DNA of 37,473 bases from Hofstenia miamia (Eukaryota; Xenacoelomorpha; Acoela; Hofsteniidae). The stretch is taken from positions 430,778-468,250 of the forward strand of contig CABFPE010000097.1 in NCBI GenBank assembly GCA_900660155.1. Reading direction: 5' to 3'. A program made the translations under genes and the position numbers. Under the pieces are notes generated by a model. That model was not told the origin of the DNA, made no database searches, and saw only the letters and a list, made by a program, of their open reading frames with translations. This document shows positions 12,190 through 23,137 of this stretch, piece after piece. How positions within the stretch are numbered: the stretch's first letter is position 1; each line of letters opens with the position of its first letter.

Positions 12190-12345
12190 ACCAGGAAAAA
12201 ACAGGGAGCGGGACCAAAATTTACTCTTCGGGACCAGGAATGAAAGGGATTGGGACGAAAGAAAACGCTTCAGGACCGGGACCAAACGGAACTGAGACTA
12301 AATATTACTGGTACCGCAGATCTCTATTTCCATCACCAGTAGAGA
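12190..12345 (+). repeat. GGGACC-motif dispersed repeat, copy C
   Basis: Irregularly spaced GGGACCA / GGGACGA / GGACCGGGACCA words end in TGGTACCGCAGATCTCTAT, which copy A shares on the opposite strand. The open frame across it (12153-12482) simply reads the repeat (Gly-Thr-rich) and shows no sign of being a gene. Confidence 0.65.
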
Positions 12346-14068
12346 TGAGATTTCTGTCAATGAAATGTGATACACAATTTTTTTCAGTCATTAGTGCACG
12401 CAGTTACCTATTTTGGATCACTGAACGCAACTCCAAACATAGATTATTAATTGTCATAAACCATAGTACATTTAATAGCTAATTGTCAATTAATCATGCT
12501 AATTAGAGGAGAACAGTTTCAATATTATGCTCTTAAAATCCAAGTGAAATATTTTTCAAATTTTAAACTCCCTTTGAAAATGCTTATAAGAAATAGCTGA
12601 GACTTTTTACACGAATATTATGGGTAAGTTGTTGATATTTCCATGGACAGTGACATCCATAAGAACTTCTTATCACACATTATATGACTTAGGGATCTCT
12701 GGCAGATTTTCAGGTAGTGAAATCCATGCTACCATGCAGTCCAGTGATGGAATACATCACACAAATACCCATTATTCTTATTTTTTTACGATAGGCCTTT
12801 TCAATATTTCTTGTTTTGAAAACTTTCAAAATTTCAGGGCATCCAGTAATACCATTTTGCTATGCGCCTCGTTCAGATTGTGTGGGACCTATTTGGCTGT
12901 TATGACTCCACGCTTAAATCAGTGATGATGATATTTTTAGTACACGCCGCAAGGACTATTTGACTCACAACGCAAGCGTTATAAGAAAATTTATGAAATT
13001 TTTAAGCTTTGAAGGAGGCATTTTCTATGTATAATTATAAATACTCGAAACCTCTGTGTTAATCACATTATTGTTTGTTTCTAACTCAGGTTTAGTTCTA
13101 AAGTATGTTCACCTCTTAGAGTCTTGCGAGAACACACTCCCGTTGGTTTGGGAGGAATTTTTGAACTGGGACCATGACAGATTTTTTGCAATCCTCGGAG
13201 CAAAACTTTAAATTTTTTCATGCAATACTTTTTTTCTAGGCTTAACAAATTTTGGAACTCATCAAGGTACATAGATGCATTTCTGAGAACTGGAACATAT
13301 TATGTGTCTTGTCACTAAAATTTCAACTTACGCAGGACACCAAAGAGAATCCAATGATTTGTAGTTTTTTTATTCAAACTTTAGGAGTAAAGACTGTATG
13401 TTAGAAAATAATGTACCATTGCTCCCAATTAAAATATAAGAGACATATGCAAGAAACTTTGATCTCTTATCATATTGGAAGAATTCCCCCTACAAAAAAC
13501 TGATAATTAGCAATATCTTATCTAACCACACAAACCTTAGAAACGGAAATGTAGAATTATTCCAAAAAAATGCTTAGCATAGTTTATTAAATTTTCGCAT
13601 ACAGAATATTATAGAACCACTGATAGTAGTGTCATAAAATGGCACCAACTATCCACAAAGCTTACCCATTCGAAATTCTGCAAAATATGAGACAACACAT
13701 TGGTATTTATACCATATGATGAAGGAATTGCTGGGCAGGCTCAATTATGGGGCATAAAGAGCAATGCAAAAAATGAATTTAAGAATGTATTTATGAAATG
13801 CTATTCGATTAGAATGCAAAACCACAATAATACTGATCCAGTCATTGTATTCTAATCAAATAAAATTTTACAAAGCATGCTTACTTTTTGCTCACATGAT
13901 TAAGAGACAATATTGCAATTAGTTATCATATTTCGCATTCCATTCAGAGTATTATATTATCAGACCCATATCCAAAGCAATTATTTTAATGGCATGAGGA
14001 ATCATTAGGAAAACAACTACATTATAAAATTTCTGGTTTTGGAAATTTTTGTAATAGTATTCCAATGC
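12346..14068. other. AT-rich non-coding stretch
   Basis: No gene recognised; frames at 12620-12925 and 13081-13272 have no family features. A 9-bp inverted repeat (GATTAGAAT at 13807, ATTCTAATC at 13849) and the palindrome AACGCAAGCGTT near 12981 are noted but may be chance. Confidence 0.5.
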
Positions 14069-14159
14069 AAATCTAATTGGAATCCAATCAATAACAAATT
14101 TTGTTTGTCCTTCCAATTCCAATCCAATTTCAATATCCAATTGGAATCCAATTAGATTT
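14069..14159. repeat. TCCAAT-rich inverted repeat (hairpin-capable)
   Basis: A 20-base arm at 14069-14088 (AAATCTAATTGG core) and its reverse complement at 14140-14159 differ at one position. The 51-base loop contains further TCCAAT hexamers. It can fold into a hairpin and may be a small fold-back repeat or a degenerate hexamer array. Function unknown. Confidence 0.6.
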
Positions 14160-14460
14160 CAATTCTAATGGACAAGCCTGTTAATTAGTATAAAGAAAAC
14201 AGTTTTATAACGAACCTATATTTTTTTCAGTCTAGTTAGGTGATTTTTAATAATGACTAAAGTGATAATAAAGTTCATTTAATGCTAGTTATATAAAAAA
14301 TATAAATTAAGATAAGTCAAATTATGGCGTGGTAAAATTTTCAAGTGACTAAAATAATTCCTCTAGTAACATTATCAACTTCAATAATAACACTTTACAA
14401 ATATTAAATGAAAAAAAATGGAATATATGGAAGCAGTTTTGGAATCATGCTTTTATTTTT

Positions 14461-14720
14461 CGGCACGAGCACGGCACAAAAAGACACAATTAGGCACGAG
14501 CAGTCATTTTAGATTAAACCTGTATGAATGAATGTCTTTGAGCCAAATTGTTTCAATAATTTTCCAAATTGTTCAAGAAACAAAAAATTTGATGATTTTA
14601 TAATGCAAATTAATTGATTTAGAAAATAAAAATAAAAAATGTATTTATATGTATTTTAGTTTACCATGAGCATGTTATAGACACGAAAATGTCTGTAGAA
14701 ATGGGCACAAACACGGCACC
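14461..14720 (+). repeat. Paired GGCAC(G/A)A(G/A)CACGGCAC repeats
   Basis: CGGCACGAGCACGGCAC at 14461-14477, a further GGCACGAGC at about 14493, and GGGCACAAACACGGCACC at 14703-14719 are related words in otherwise AT-rich DNA. They look like fragments of a dispersed GC-richer repeat. No gene lies here. Confidence 0.45.
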
Positions 14721-15042
14721 ACACATCACAGCTCCAACAATGTATGGAACAACACTTAGGTCACTCCAATTTTTTGAAACATTACAATTGAATTTTGTTC
14801 ACAAATCATTTTGCTTGTTAACACTGAAATATGTAAGATCACAATAGTAAAACAGGTATGTTGTGAGTCTATTGCAAATTTCTCTGAAATCATTGCAGTT
14901 GAATTCTATTACCAATGTCAGACATGAATATGATTGCGACAGTATTTGGCTAAGGAGTTGCAAGAAATGGGATGAAAACTGATTTTGCAACTGAGCAGTG
15001 AATGCTATATAGAATTTATAATTATAATTTTAAAATTTAAAG

Positions 15043-15050
15043 CACTAATT
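15043..15050 (+). repeat. 8-bp target site duplication, left (hAT)
   Basis: CACTAATT immediately precedes the element's CAGTGGCAGA terminus and is repeated exactly at 16404-16411. Confidence 0.8.
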
Positions 15051-16403
15051 CAGTGGCAGATACAGAAGAAATTTTTGAGTGACCCAATGTAGACTAAAAT
15101 AATAATTGGGTATTATGCAGGTATTGAATTTTCAATTTTTAAGATTCAGCACTATGCACGGACTTCACCATTATGTACTGACTCCAAAAATGGAAATATA
15201 GAATTTGTGCAAATTTCAAGACAGCACAGTTTTTTTCTATTTCAAATTACGCTTTAATAATAGCAAGTTTTTTTTGCATTATGCACTACAAAATTGAACA
15301 ATGTTTAGTGTATTTTCAATGACATAGATTAAAGAAATTACAAAATTTTCACTTAATGGAATGAATGTGTGCTTAGTCATCAAATGTTAAATATGTTGAT
15401 AAAATTCAAGCAAATTGACCAACCCAAAATTGTAAAACTCTTTCTAAAATCAAGAAATTCTAAAATTTAAAAAAATTGTTTTGAGTTTTAATATGTCAGA
15501 ATAATTTGTTTTTAGAATTTTGGAGTAGGTGCATGGTGTTGAAATCTGTGTAAAGTATTGAATTTGAATACAAAAAATTTGACCAACACTATTGAGTATC
15601 ATCGAATGGGGTGAACAGAAATAGTATACAAGAAGAAAATTATTATTGCTCATGCTATGCTAAATATTTCACATTTTTCTTTTACATATAGATTAATCAC
15701 TATAGGTTTATGTGCCATAGGATAGCCTTAAATATGTTCATCTAGTTTCATCATATTTTTAAAAAGTATACCTATTAGAAATTTTATACTAAAATTAATA
15801 TACCTGCAGAAAAGAAAGGAATCCTAATTAAAAGAGCCAATATAATCACAAAAGAAAATATATACAGGTTTATAAATTATATTTTAAAGAACATTAAATA
15901 ATATTAAATATAAATAAAACTATATAAGAGAACAGTTATGCAGAAAGACCAATGTATGCGACTGAAGAAGATATTGAAGAGAGTCAAATCAATTGTTGTA
16001 ATGGTGAAAATGAACAGCAAATATTCTTGCAAGAAAATAATGATTACTGGCGAAATTATAAATTGAAAATGTGATTTGTGTTAATTTTGGAAGAATTGAG
16101 AAGATTTACAATGATAATGACCATCAAGCTTCATTTCTGTGTTTCTTCAGAAAGACAGTGATATACTGCATCATCTTCAATTTCTCCACAGGAAGATATC
16201 AGTGATTTCACTTTTCATTAGATTGATTTATGATTTTGAAATTGCATATACTGAAAGCCAATTGTCATTATACATTCATTGTACACTTTGCACTTTATTA
16301 AAACACTTTCACTGTTCCTATTCACCCCATTTGACAGTACTATGGAATTTTTCTTATTTTAGATGGGGCCCGCCCCCCTTGGTCCTTTCTGTGTCTGCCC
16401 TTG
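15051..16403. mobile_element. Non-autonomous hAT-type DNA transposon (1353 bp)
   Basis: The left end reads CAGTGGCAGATACAGAAG. The right end, reverse complemented, reads CAAGGGCAGACACAGAAA, so the two are imperfect terminal inverted repeats of about 18 bp. A perfect 8-bp direct repeat, CACTAATT, flanks the pair, the target-duplication length of hAT elements. The interior is AT-rich with no transposase-like frame (longest about 108 codons, no BED finger or hAT dimerisation motif), apart from a C-rich patch GGGGCCCGCCCCCC at about 16365-16378. It is therefore a deletion derivative or MITE-like copy that would depend on a transposase supplied elsewhere. The first bases of the right end (CAAGG for CAGTG) have mutated, so this copy may no longer move. 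Confidence 0.75.
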
Positions 16404-16411
16404 CACTAATT
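16404..16411 (+). repeat. 8-bp target site duplication, right (hAT)
   Basis: CACTAATT directly follows the right end of the element at 16403, identical to 15043-15050. Confidence 0.8.
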
Positions 16412-17577
16412 TATACTCTTACAAGATTCAATTTAGGTTTTTCAATTTCAGTATGTAGAATTTGACATAAATTTTTAACATGCCCAACATTGATCTAGAA
16501 AGCTGAAAAACATATGCATTTTTGGCAAGAGTCATAAAAATATGCTGAATGGATATAAATGTAGATTTATAGTACAGATTCAAGCTAGACTGCCTAAGAC
16601 TGATTTTCGACTTAGCCCTGAAAGCAGTAAAAAAATGTCTTTAGCTAATTTCCTCATAATAGAAAACCTAACAATGTTGTTTAATTTATTAGATATTGAT
16701 TTTCATAAATATGTCCTAACTAATTTCATTTTGCAAAGAACTGCTTAAAGGGTTGGCTTAGGAAGATAGTTGTGGTTGTCAGGCATAGCATATATATAGA
16801 AACTGTACAATGGATTTTGGCTATTCAAGCTTGTTATAAGATTTGATTTGATCATAACTAACCAGATTCTGGAGGGGGTTTGCCTTACTCTAGGAGTGTG
16901 CCTGAATAAGGATTGATAAAGAGGTCCACTTTTGTACCATCTAAGTTCTGAACAACTGTGGGGCTAACAGATGGTTTTTCTCCTGGAGTGGAAGACTTAG
17001 TTTTCTTGATTAACACTGATGCCATGCTTGCTTTTCTAAAAACTTGTTTGCTGGATACTGGCAAATGTCATTAATGTCTAGTGTCACTTTCAATGAAAAT
17101 TCTAATGCTTTTATTTCTAAGTTATTCCTACTCAATGCATAATTTGAAATTTGAACATTTCTTAATCACTGTTGCTCAGTCATGTTTTTTAACTCTAATG
17201 TAATGCATTGATTTTTTCTGCTCACAATTACAACCTGTCAATTCCAGCTATTTAATAGATGTTATTTTTTAACTATGATCCATTAATACTCATGCAAAGT
17301 ACTAATGCTAATTTTTCACTTATTTAGTCACCAGCTTAAAGGATTTACATTTTTCACTGCCCACAACAGATAGTGAGGTACCTAATCTGGCACAAGTGTA
17401 CAAGTTGTCATTATAAGAATGACTGCAAAATATTTTACTTGATAAATGTTTAGTACTGATATTACATTACCTAAAATTTCAAAAACATTTAAATTTCAGA
17501 TCAATGACAAGGCCTAGAAATGTTTCAAATAAGCCCTTTGCATCAAAAACAAACTAATTAAATAGCACTGCTCAATT
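16412..17577. other. AT-rich non-coding stretch
   Basis: No gene seen on either strand. The frame at 16542-16748 has no recognisable features. Confidence 0.5.
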
Positions 17578-18383
17578 ATCCCAGATAACAATTTTGGTTG
17601 TTTTTATGTTGTTTATAGTTGTTTCATACTTTTGGTTGTTGCAGCAACCACTAACATCATAATAACTTTAGCAAAAAATAAGCAGAGAGCAGATGTTTGT
17701 AAATAAAACTCATTTTGTTAGATTTATTACTAGATCCTTTTATATAAAAAAGCATTTGCAAAACCTTTTTCGAAATTTTTAATTTGTGAAAAATTATAAT
17801 ATACCAGATAGGTGAATTTTCAAAATAATTTATTCATGAATATTTGGACACCTTGATATTGACTATTAAATAACATAAGTTACAATTGAGCTGAAGATAT
17901 TTTTCATGACTTAAGAAAGTACTTTTACAAAATTGTGCATAATTTGAGAGTTTTAAATTTTGTTAAATATGGCAGATTTTTATGCTCATTGTTATCATTT
18001 ATACATAAATCTTTAACAAATGTTTGTATTGAATATGCTTGACAATATCTCAAAGATGGTGGTCTGCCCTTTGTTGTGCTCGTGTTTGTTTAAATGCAAT
18101 GTTTGAACAGCTTAGCAATATAAAATTTTATTTTGCATATAAAAGTAATGCTAAAACATTAATGTGACAACATAAAACAACATTGTTATGACCTCAAAAT
18201 ATTGCTGTTTCATTCATAAAAAACAACCAAAAAGCAACCTAATGTGATGTTGTTGAAGCAACATTGTTTTGACCAATGAAATGGTACCATTTCAACATTA
18301 AAACAACGTTGTTTTTGACACATAAAACAACCACATGACAACTCAAAACAACGTTGTTTAGCCCTTAAATATTTATCTCAGTA
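17578..18383 (+). mobile_element. Left arm of long inverted repeat (probable MITE/fold-back element)
   Basis: The arm starts ATCCCAGATAACAATTTTGG and matches the reverse complement of 19606-20406 along about 800 bases. The match has scattered substitutions and small indels, so it is an old or diverged pair. The arm's inner end (about 18365-18381, TTTATCTCAG) resembles its outer end inverted. Each arm may therefore be a complete small element with CCCAGATAACAATTT-like terminal repeats. The outer part is full of GTTG/CAAC words, and the inner part carries two exact AACAACGTTGTT palindromes (18302-18313 and 18347-18358). No coding frame is present. Superfamily unknown; possible target duplications are only 2-3 bp (AT or TAT). 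Confidence 0.7.
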
Positions 18384-19605
18384 TATCTATATCTGACACA
18401 ACAATTTTTAAAATTTTAGTTTCTAGAAGTGATCTTTACAGCAATGTTTGTTTGCTCCTAATAGCAGAGTTTATTTAGGAATTTTCAATATCTAAATGTC
18501 CTAACTGCAATTCAATCATATTGTATTCAAAATGCAAATGTCCTATCTGCATCCAAGCACATTGTTTGCTAAGTTTCCTAACTAAGTATCAAATAATAAG
18601 TATTGTTTTCAAGTATTCTCCAGTTAGCACCATTGTTGTGCTGACCTGATGTCTCAAATACATTTCAAAATTTTGAAAATGTAGCTATAAAAAAATAAAA
18701 TACTTATTTATTGCATGTTTGAGCTAAAAAGAAAGATATTTACAATTAATCACAACACTTTGTCACAGATTCATTGTTGTATTTTTGAATGTGATAGTGA
18801 CACTATTCCAGAAAGTAAAGAGGATGATGTTCTTACCATACTATGATTTGGAGATGACTTCAAATTTATAGAAACATTTATTAATAACTAATTAAACATT
18901 AGGATATCAACATAAATAAACTGTGTGTTATATCTGTTTTTGCTTGAAATATATACATGTACATGTGCTCACATATTCAAAAATTAAAAATGCATGCATT
19001 GATATTAAATATTATGTAAAGAACTGATAACATTGTCTTGAAATTTAGAAGTCATAATAAATTTAGGGACAGTGCAAAGCTATTTTAATGCTGAACATTG
19101 CATAGCATTTAGGATATTTGTATTCTAGCAGCAAGGCAATATTTTAGAACAATTTTCCCAATAAGTCAAAAGATTATTTTCAAACAAACTGAAATTTCTC
19201 AGATAGAATCATAGTAATATATTGGTTTGGCCTTTATAGTTTAAAAGTAATTAACATATGATGAATTGCTATTGCAATGACTTCAATTTTTAATTACTTA
19301 TAACTTAAAACAACAATGCACACAGTTAGGACATTTGTAGTCTTGGCTAGAAATATCTTGCTTATAATAAACCTTGTAGAGGAATATTATTTCTACGTGT
19401 TGTTGATATGCTTCATTTCAAATTTTTATAGTGGGGAGAGCTCCACAAGGCAATACCATGCAAATCATGTATGCATTGGCTCATAAAAGCCTTAGAGCAA
19501 CCAATATTTTCATATAGAATAATAAGAATTTATCTGGTTAATATTCACCATAATGCAGATTTTTGTTGATCTTGTGGACTTTCTCCATGAAACTACCCAG
19601 CCAAT
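18384..19605. other. Spacer between the inverted arms
   Basis: 1.2 kb of AT-rich DNA without a supported gene. Short words such as AAATGTCCTAACTG (about 18496) recur inverted at about 19325, so weak symmetry may extend into the spacer. It could be unique host DNA between two opposed elements or the loop of one large fold-back element. Confidence 0.45.
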
Positions 19606-20406
19606 ATCCCATATAACAATTTAAGGGTTAAACAGTGTTATTTTGTGTTGTTATGTGGTTGTTTTATGTATAAAAAACAACGTTGTTTTTATGTCAAAAT
19701 GGTATCATTTCATTGGTCAAAATATCATTGCTTCACAATATCACATTAGGTTGCTTTTTGGTTGTTTTTTATGAACAAAAAAGCAATATTTTAAGATCAT
19801 AACAACATTGTTTTATGTTGCATTACTTTAATATGCAAAATAACATTTTATATTGCTACACAGTTCAAGCATTGCTGCTTAAATAAACAAGCCCAATAAA
19901 AATCAGACCATTATCTATCAAATACTGTCAAACATATTCAATACAAACATTTCTGTACCATTTAAATGAATGTCTTGCATATAAATGATAACAATGAGTA
20001 TACAAATGTGCCAAGTTTAACAAAAACTTAAAAATCTAACAGTAAGTACAATTTTGAAATAGTACTTTCTTAAATTGTGAAAAATATCTTCTGCTCAAAT
20101 ATAACTTTTTTATTCAACAGTCAATTTCAAGGTTTCCAAATATTAATGAATAAATTATTTTGAAAATTCACTTATCTGCTATATTATAATTTCCACAAAT
20201 TTAAAATTTCAAAAAGGTTTTGCAAATCCTTTTTTTGTATTAATAGAATCTAGTAATAAGAATAACAAAGTGAGTTTTTTTCAAACATTTGCTCAGTGAT
20301 TGTTTATTACTATAGTTGTTATTGTGATGTTAGTGGTTGCTGTAACAACCAAAAGTATGAAACAACTGTAAAAAACATAAAAACAACCAAAATTGTTATC
20401 TGGGAT
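19606..20406 (-). mobile_element. Right arm of long inverted repeat (probable MITE/fold-back element)
   Basis: Reverse-complement partner of 17578-18383. Its outer end reads TTGTTATCTGGGAT and its inner end begins ATCCCATATAACAATTT, so both ends show the same terminal motif. It contains one exact AACAACGTTGTT (19676-19687). The length of 801 bases is close to the 806 of the left arm. No coding frame. Confidence 0.7.
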
Positions 20407-21099
20407 GGACTCAAATCTTAATTTCTTATCAATTTCAAATAAATATTGTTAATTTTCAGAACATGACATTATCTTATCATTAGTGAATCTCAACCAATGC
20501 AAAATTATCATGAACAAGATAGTTCAACCCAACTTCAAAACTTTGGCAGAGCAACTCAATGTCTGCATGACTTCAATAGATTCATTATTATAAAAAACTT
20601 GTATTCTTGAAAAACTTAATCAGCCTCAGAATATTCTTTTAAAAAAATGTTTGCAACAATTAATTTAAACTCGACTTGAAAACTCTGCCTTAATGTCTAC
20701 AAGAAATATTTTTATTTATTATTTGGAAATTTATTTGCAAAAATGATTTTGACAATTTATACTGTATGCCAAACAGAATGTTTTGTTGCTTTGGGGTCAC
20801 CAAAAATATTAAACTATTATAAACTTCAACTTTTGTACAATAAGCGTGAAGATTATTTTCTTTTCGCCGTTTTACCTATGCTTTTGTCAGGTTTTATTTA
20901 AAACAACTAAGAGATAGTATAAATTCATGAATTATATAAATATAGGATTTCAGTATTATAACTTGGCGTATTTATGGTAATAAGCATTGAAAAATATTCG
21001 TTAATTCGTTTATAGGAGCAAATGAAGGTGTACAGATGCTTTAAATATATCGTATGAGCTGAGGAAGTTTTGTGAATTACTAAGGATTTGACGCTATGA
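20407..21099. other. AT-rich non-coding stretch
   Basis: No gene, RNA or repeat recognised. Confidence 0.5.
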
Positions 21100-21900
21100 G
21101 GACCAAAGAACTTGCAATACTTAAGCATGAGAGCTAGGTCATGAGCGTTAAGTATAGTGTGTCAAAGACGAATTAATGGTGAGGCAGGTGGACCAGGAAA
21201 GAGAATGGCTCAGACAAATCCGAAGCAATGTGAGTGTTTAAGAGATCAGCTTTCTCAAAGACGGAGTGAGCAGAGAGAAAGTTTAAAAGTTTTGAAAGGA
21301 TCTAGATGAGAAGCTAGTTCCATGTAGTTGATAACGGCTTGTGTGAGAGAAAAAATCTTCAAACAATCAAAAGAACCAAACGATGTTTGTAAGATTCTAG
21401 TTTGTTCAANATGAGAAGCTAGTTCCATGTAGTTGATAACGGCTTGTGTGAGAGAAAAAATCTTCAATCAAAAGAACCAAACGATGTTTGTAAGATTCTA
21501 GTTTGTTCAAGAAATACACATTAAGGGAAAAGAAATAGAAAGAAGGGAGAAAAACGTTTTTTTCGACGAGGAACAAAAGAGGATATAACTTGGTGAAGAG
21601 AGACGTGCCAGTCATCAGCAGTGATAAAATCAGTAAATATCGGAGATCTAGCATATGGAGGCGTATCCAGATAAGCAGATAAGAAAATGGAATTTACAAA
21701 CAAGTGGAAGTGAACGAATCAGTTATCAGACAGTTTATCTGGAACATGGATCACATATGTCGAAAATGTAATCAAGACAAGAGCATAGAACCAAGTCGAG
21801 GAGGACGGAGATGGCCGTAGGAAATAATGCAATTTGTTCAAGGAAATAGTGCGCAAAAAGTTCTAAGGCAGCAGACTCATATAAGTCATTAGAGTAATAT
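21100..21900 (-). pseudogene. Possible eroded retrotransposon fragment
   Basis: Base composition is less AT-rich than the neighbours. On the minus strand one frame runs with few stops from about 21900 to 21530, giving protein-like text with SDN-FVHFHL near 21720. This faintly resembles the SDHxLV end of apurinic-type endonucleases of non-LTR elements. It is interrupted by stops and by the duplicated assembly join at 21410. I cannot assign it firmly; it may be non-coding. Confidence 0.25.
21306..21510 (+). repeat. Duplicated ~100-base contig overlap around a single N (21410)
   Basis: 21306-21409 (104 bases) and 21411-21510 (100 bases) are the same sequence except for a 4-base indel (CTTCAAACAATCAAAAG versus CTTCAATCAAAAG). 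The N lies exactly between them. It is most likely an unmerged contig overlap or two haplotypes, not a real tandem repeat. Confidence 0.85.
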
Positions 21901-22067
21901 GTATCTTTGTCTTTATTATCCTGAAGAGCTTATATAAATGTAGCAAAATATGTTTAGTAAATTCTTTTCAAAAATTATTTAGAACTGTATGTTGAGTTCT
22001 CAGTTTATCTTTTTTTGAAGCTTATGTATTTATTTTTTTACACTCTAGTAGTGTTTATTTCTGCTCC

Positions 22068-22358
22068 TTGAAAAACATTATTAAAAACATTCTATATGAT
22101 CTCAGCTTCACTCAATTTGTCTCATATCCTACTCAGTTATCATGTAGTATGCTAGATCTATCCTTCCTTAAATATACCAAACACTTTCCTAACTTATATA
22201 AATCGGCGCCTTTCCTATTTGATCATTTACTTTTTACTGCCTCAATTCATTTCAATTCATCTTCTCAATATGCTACTTCATATTCCACTGTCTCATTTCT
22301 CTCGTTTGCATCCACTAAACTCGGTATATTCTGTTTTCCTTCCAATTTTAACCTATGA
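22068..22358 (+). pseudogene. Possible non-LTR endonuclease fragment
   Basis: A 96-codon frame contains LSFTQFVSYPTQ followed by SMLDLSF and, about 30 residues later, LFDHLLFTASI. That spacing resembles the LTQ-V--PTR, LDL-F and SDH-L-- blocks of the apurinic endonuclease domain in CR1/jockey-type non-LTR retrotransposons. Key residues are altered (FDH in place of SDH) and no reverse transcriptase follows. Weak assignment. Confidence 0.35.
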
Positions 22359-23137
22359 CACTATATCAATTAAGGGATTTTCCTTATAATCGTGCGTGTT
22401 CGATTTCTTTATTATCGTCACATCGTTGATTATCTCGGGTGGTTTGACGTGCAATGCTTTCAAATGTGGCAAATCACTTTTAGCCAACCACCTAGTCTAA
22501 CCGTAGCCTACAAGAACATTTTACTCTAAAATGCATAGCACCATAGTTGTTTACAAAACCTATTTATTCATCTTTTTTAAGCTATTATATTTGCAAAAAT
22601 TTTCATTTTATGTCTCAACTTGGACACCTAAACAGTGAAACGTATGTTATCTAGGTAGCAAATAGGAATGAGACAATCAATCATTACACACTGTAGCCAT
22701 GCAAGCTTCTTTGCGTGCTGTTGATATTGGCAATTTTGTGCAGTGTGCCAACTTTCGAATAATTTGCATATTGCATGTAATCAATGTAGTAACTCAAAGT
22801 CACACTACGTTTATAAACATTTTGCGGAGTGGTGAAATACTTAACAACAAAAAAGAATTTCATAAAAGAAAGCTTCACACAAAGAGGGGAGTTTTTGAGA
22901 AAGTACGCTATTGTAGTGAGTCATGATGTTTAATTAAAGGTTGCATAAAAATTATCATTTGTAGATTTGGTTTAACGTCTACGTACTTCATACCAGAACC
23001 TTTGAAATAAAATCAATGAGTACAAGAGTTCAGTGAAATTGATAGCTATGCTAAACAAAAGCGAAGTCTCACATTTTTACAAAAAGAATTTGATTCTACG
23101 AAAGGCATTGACAATTTGTTATTTATCCAAAGCGTAG
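22359..23137. other. AT-rich non-coding stretch
   Basis: No gene recognised. Overlapping frames of 64 and 75 codons on opposite strands at 22684-22926 show no family features. Confidence 0.5.

Noticed and set aside
12153..12482. 109-codon open frame
   Set aside because: It reads through the GGGACC repeat and has no protein-family features.
13807..13857. 9-bp inverted repeat GATTAGAAT/ATTCTAATC
   Set aside because: Too short in this base composition to separate from chance.
14460..14470. TCGGCACGAG resembles a cDNA-library EcoRI adaptor
   Set aside because: The word is part of a locally repeated GGCAC pattern that also occurs at 14493 and 14703, so vector contamination is not needed to explain it.
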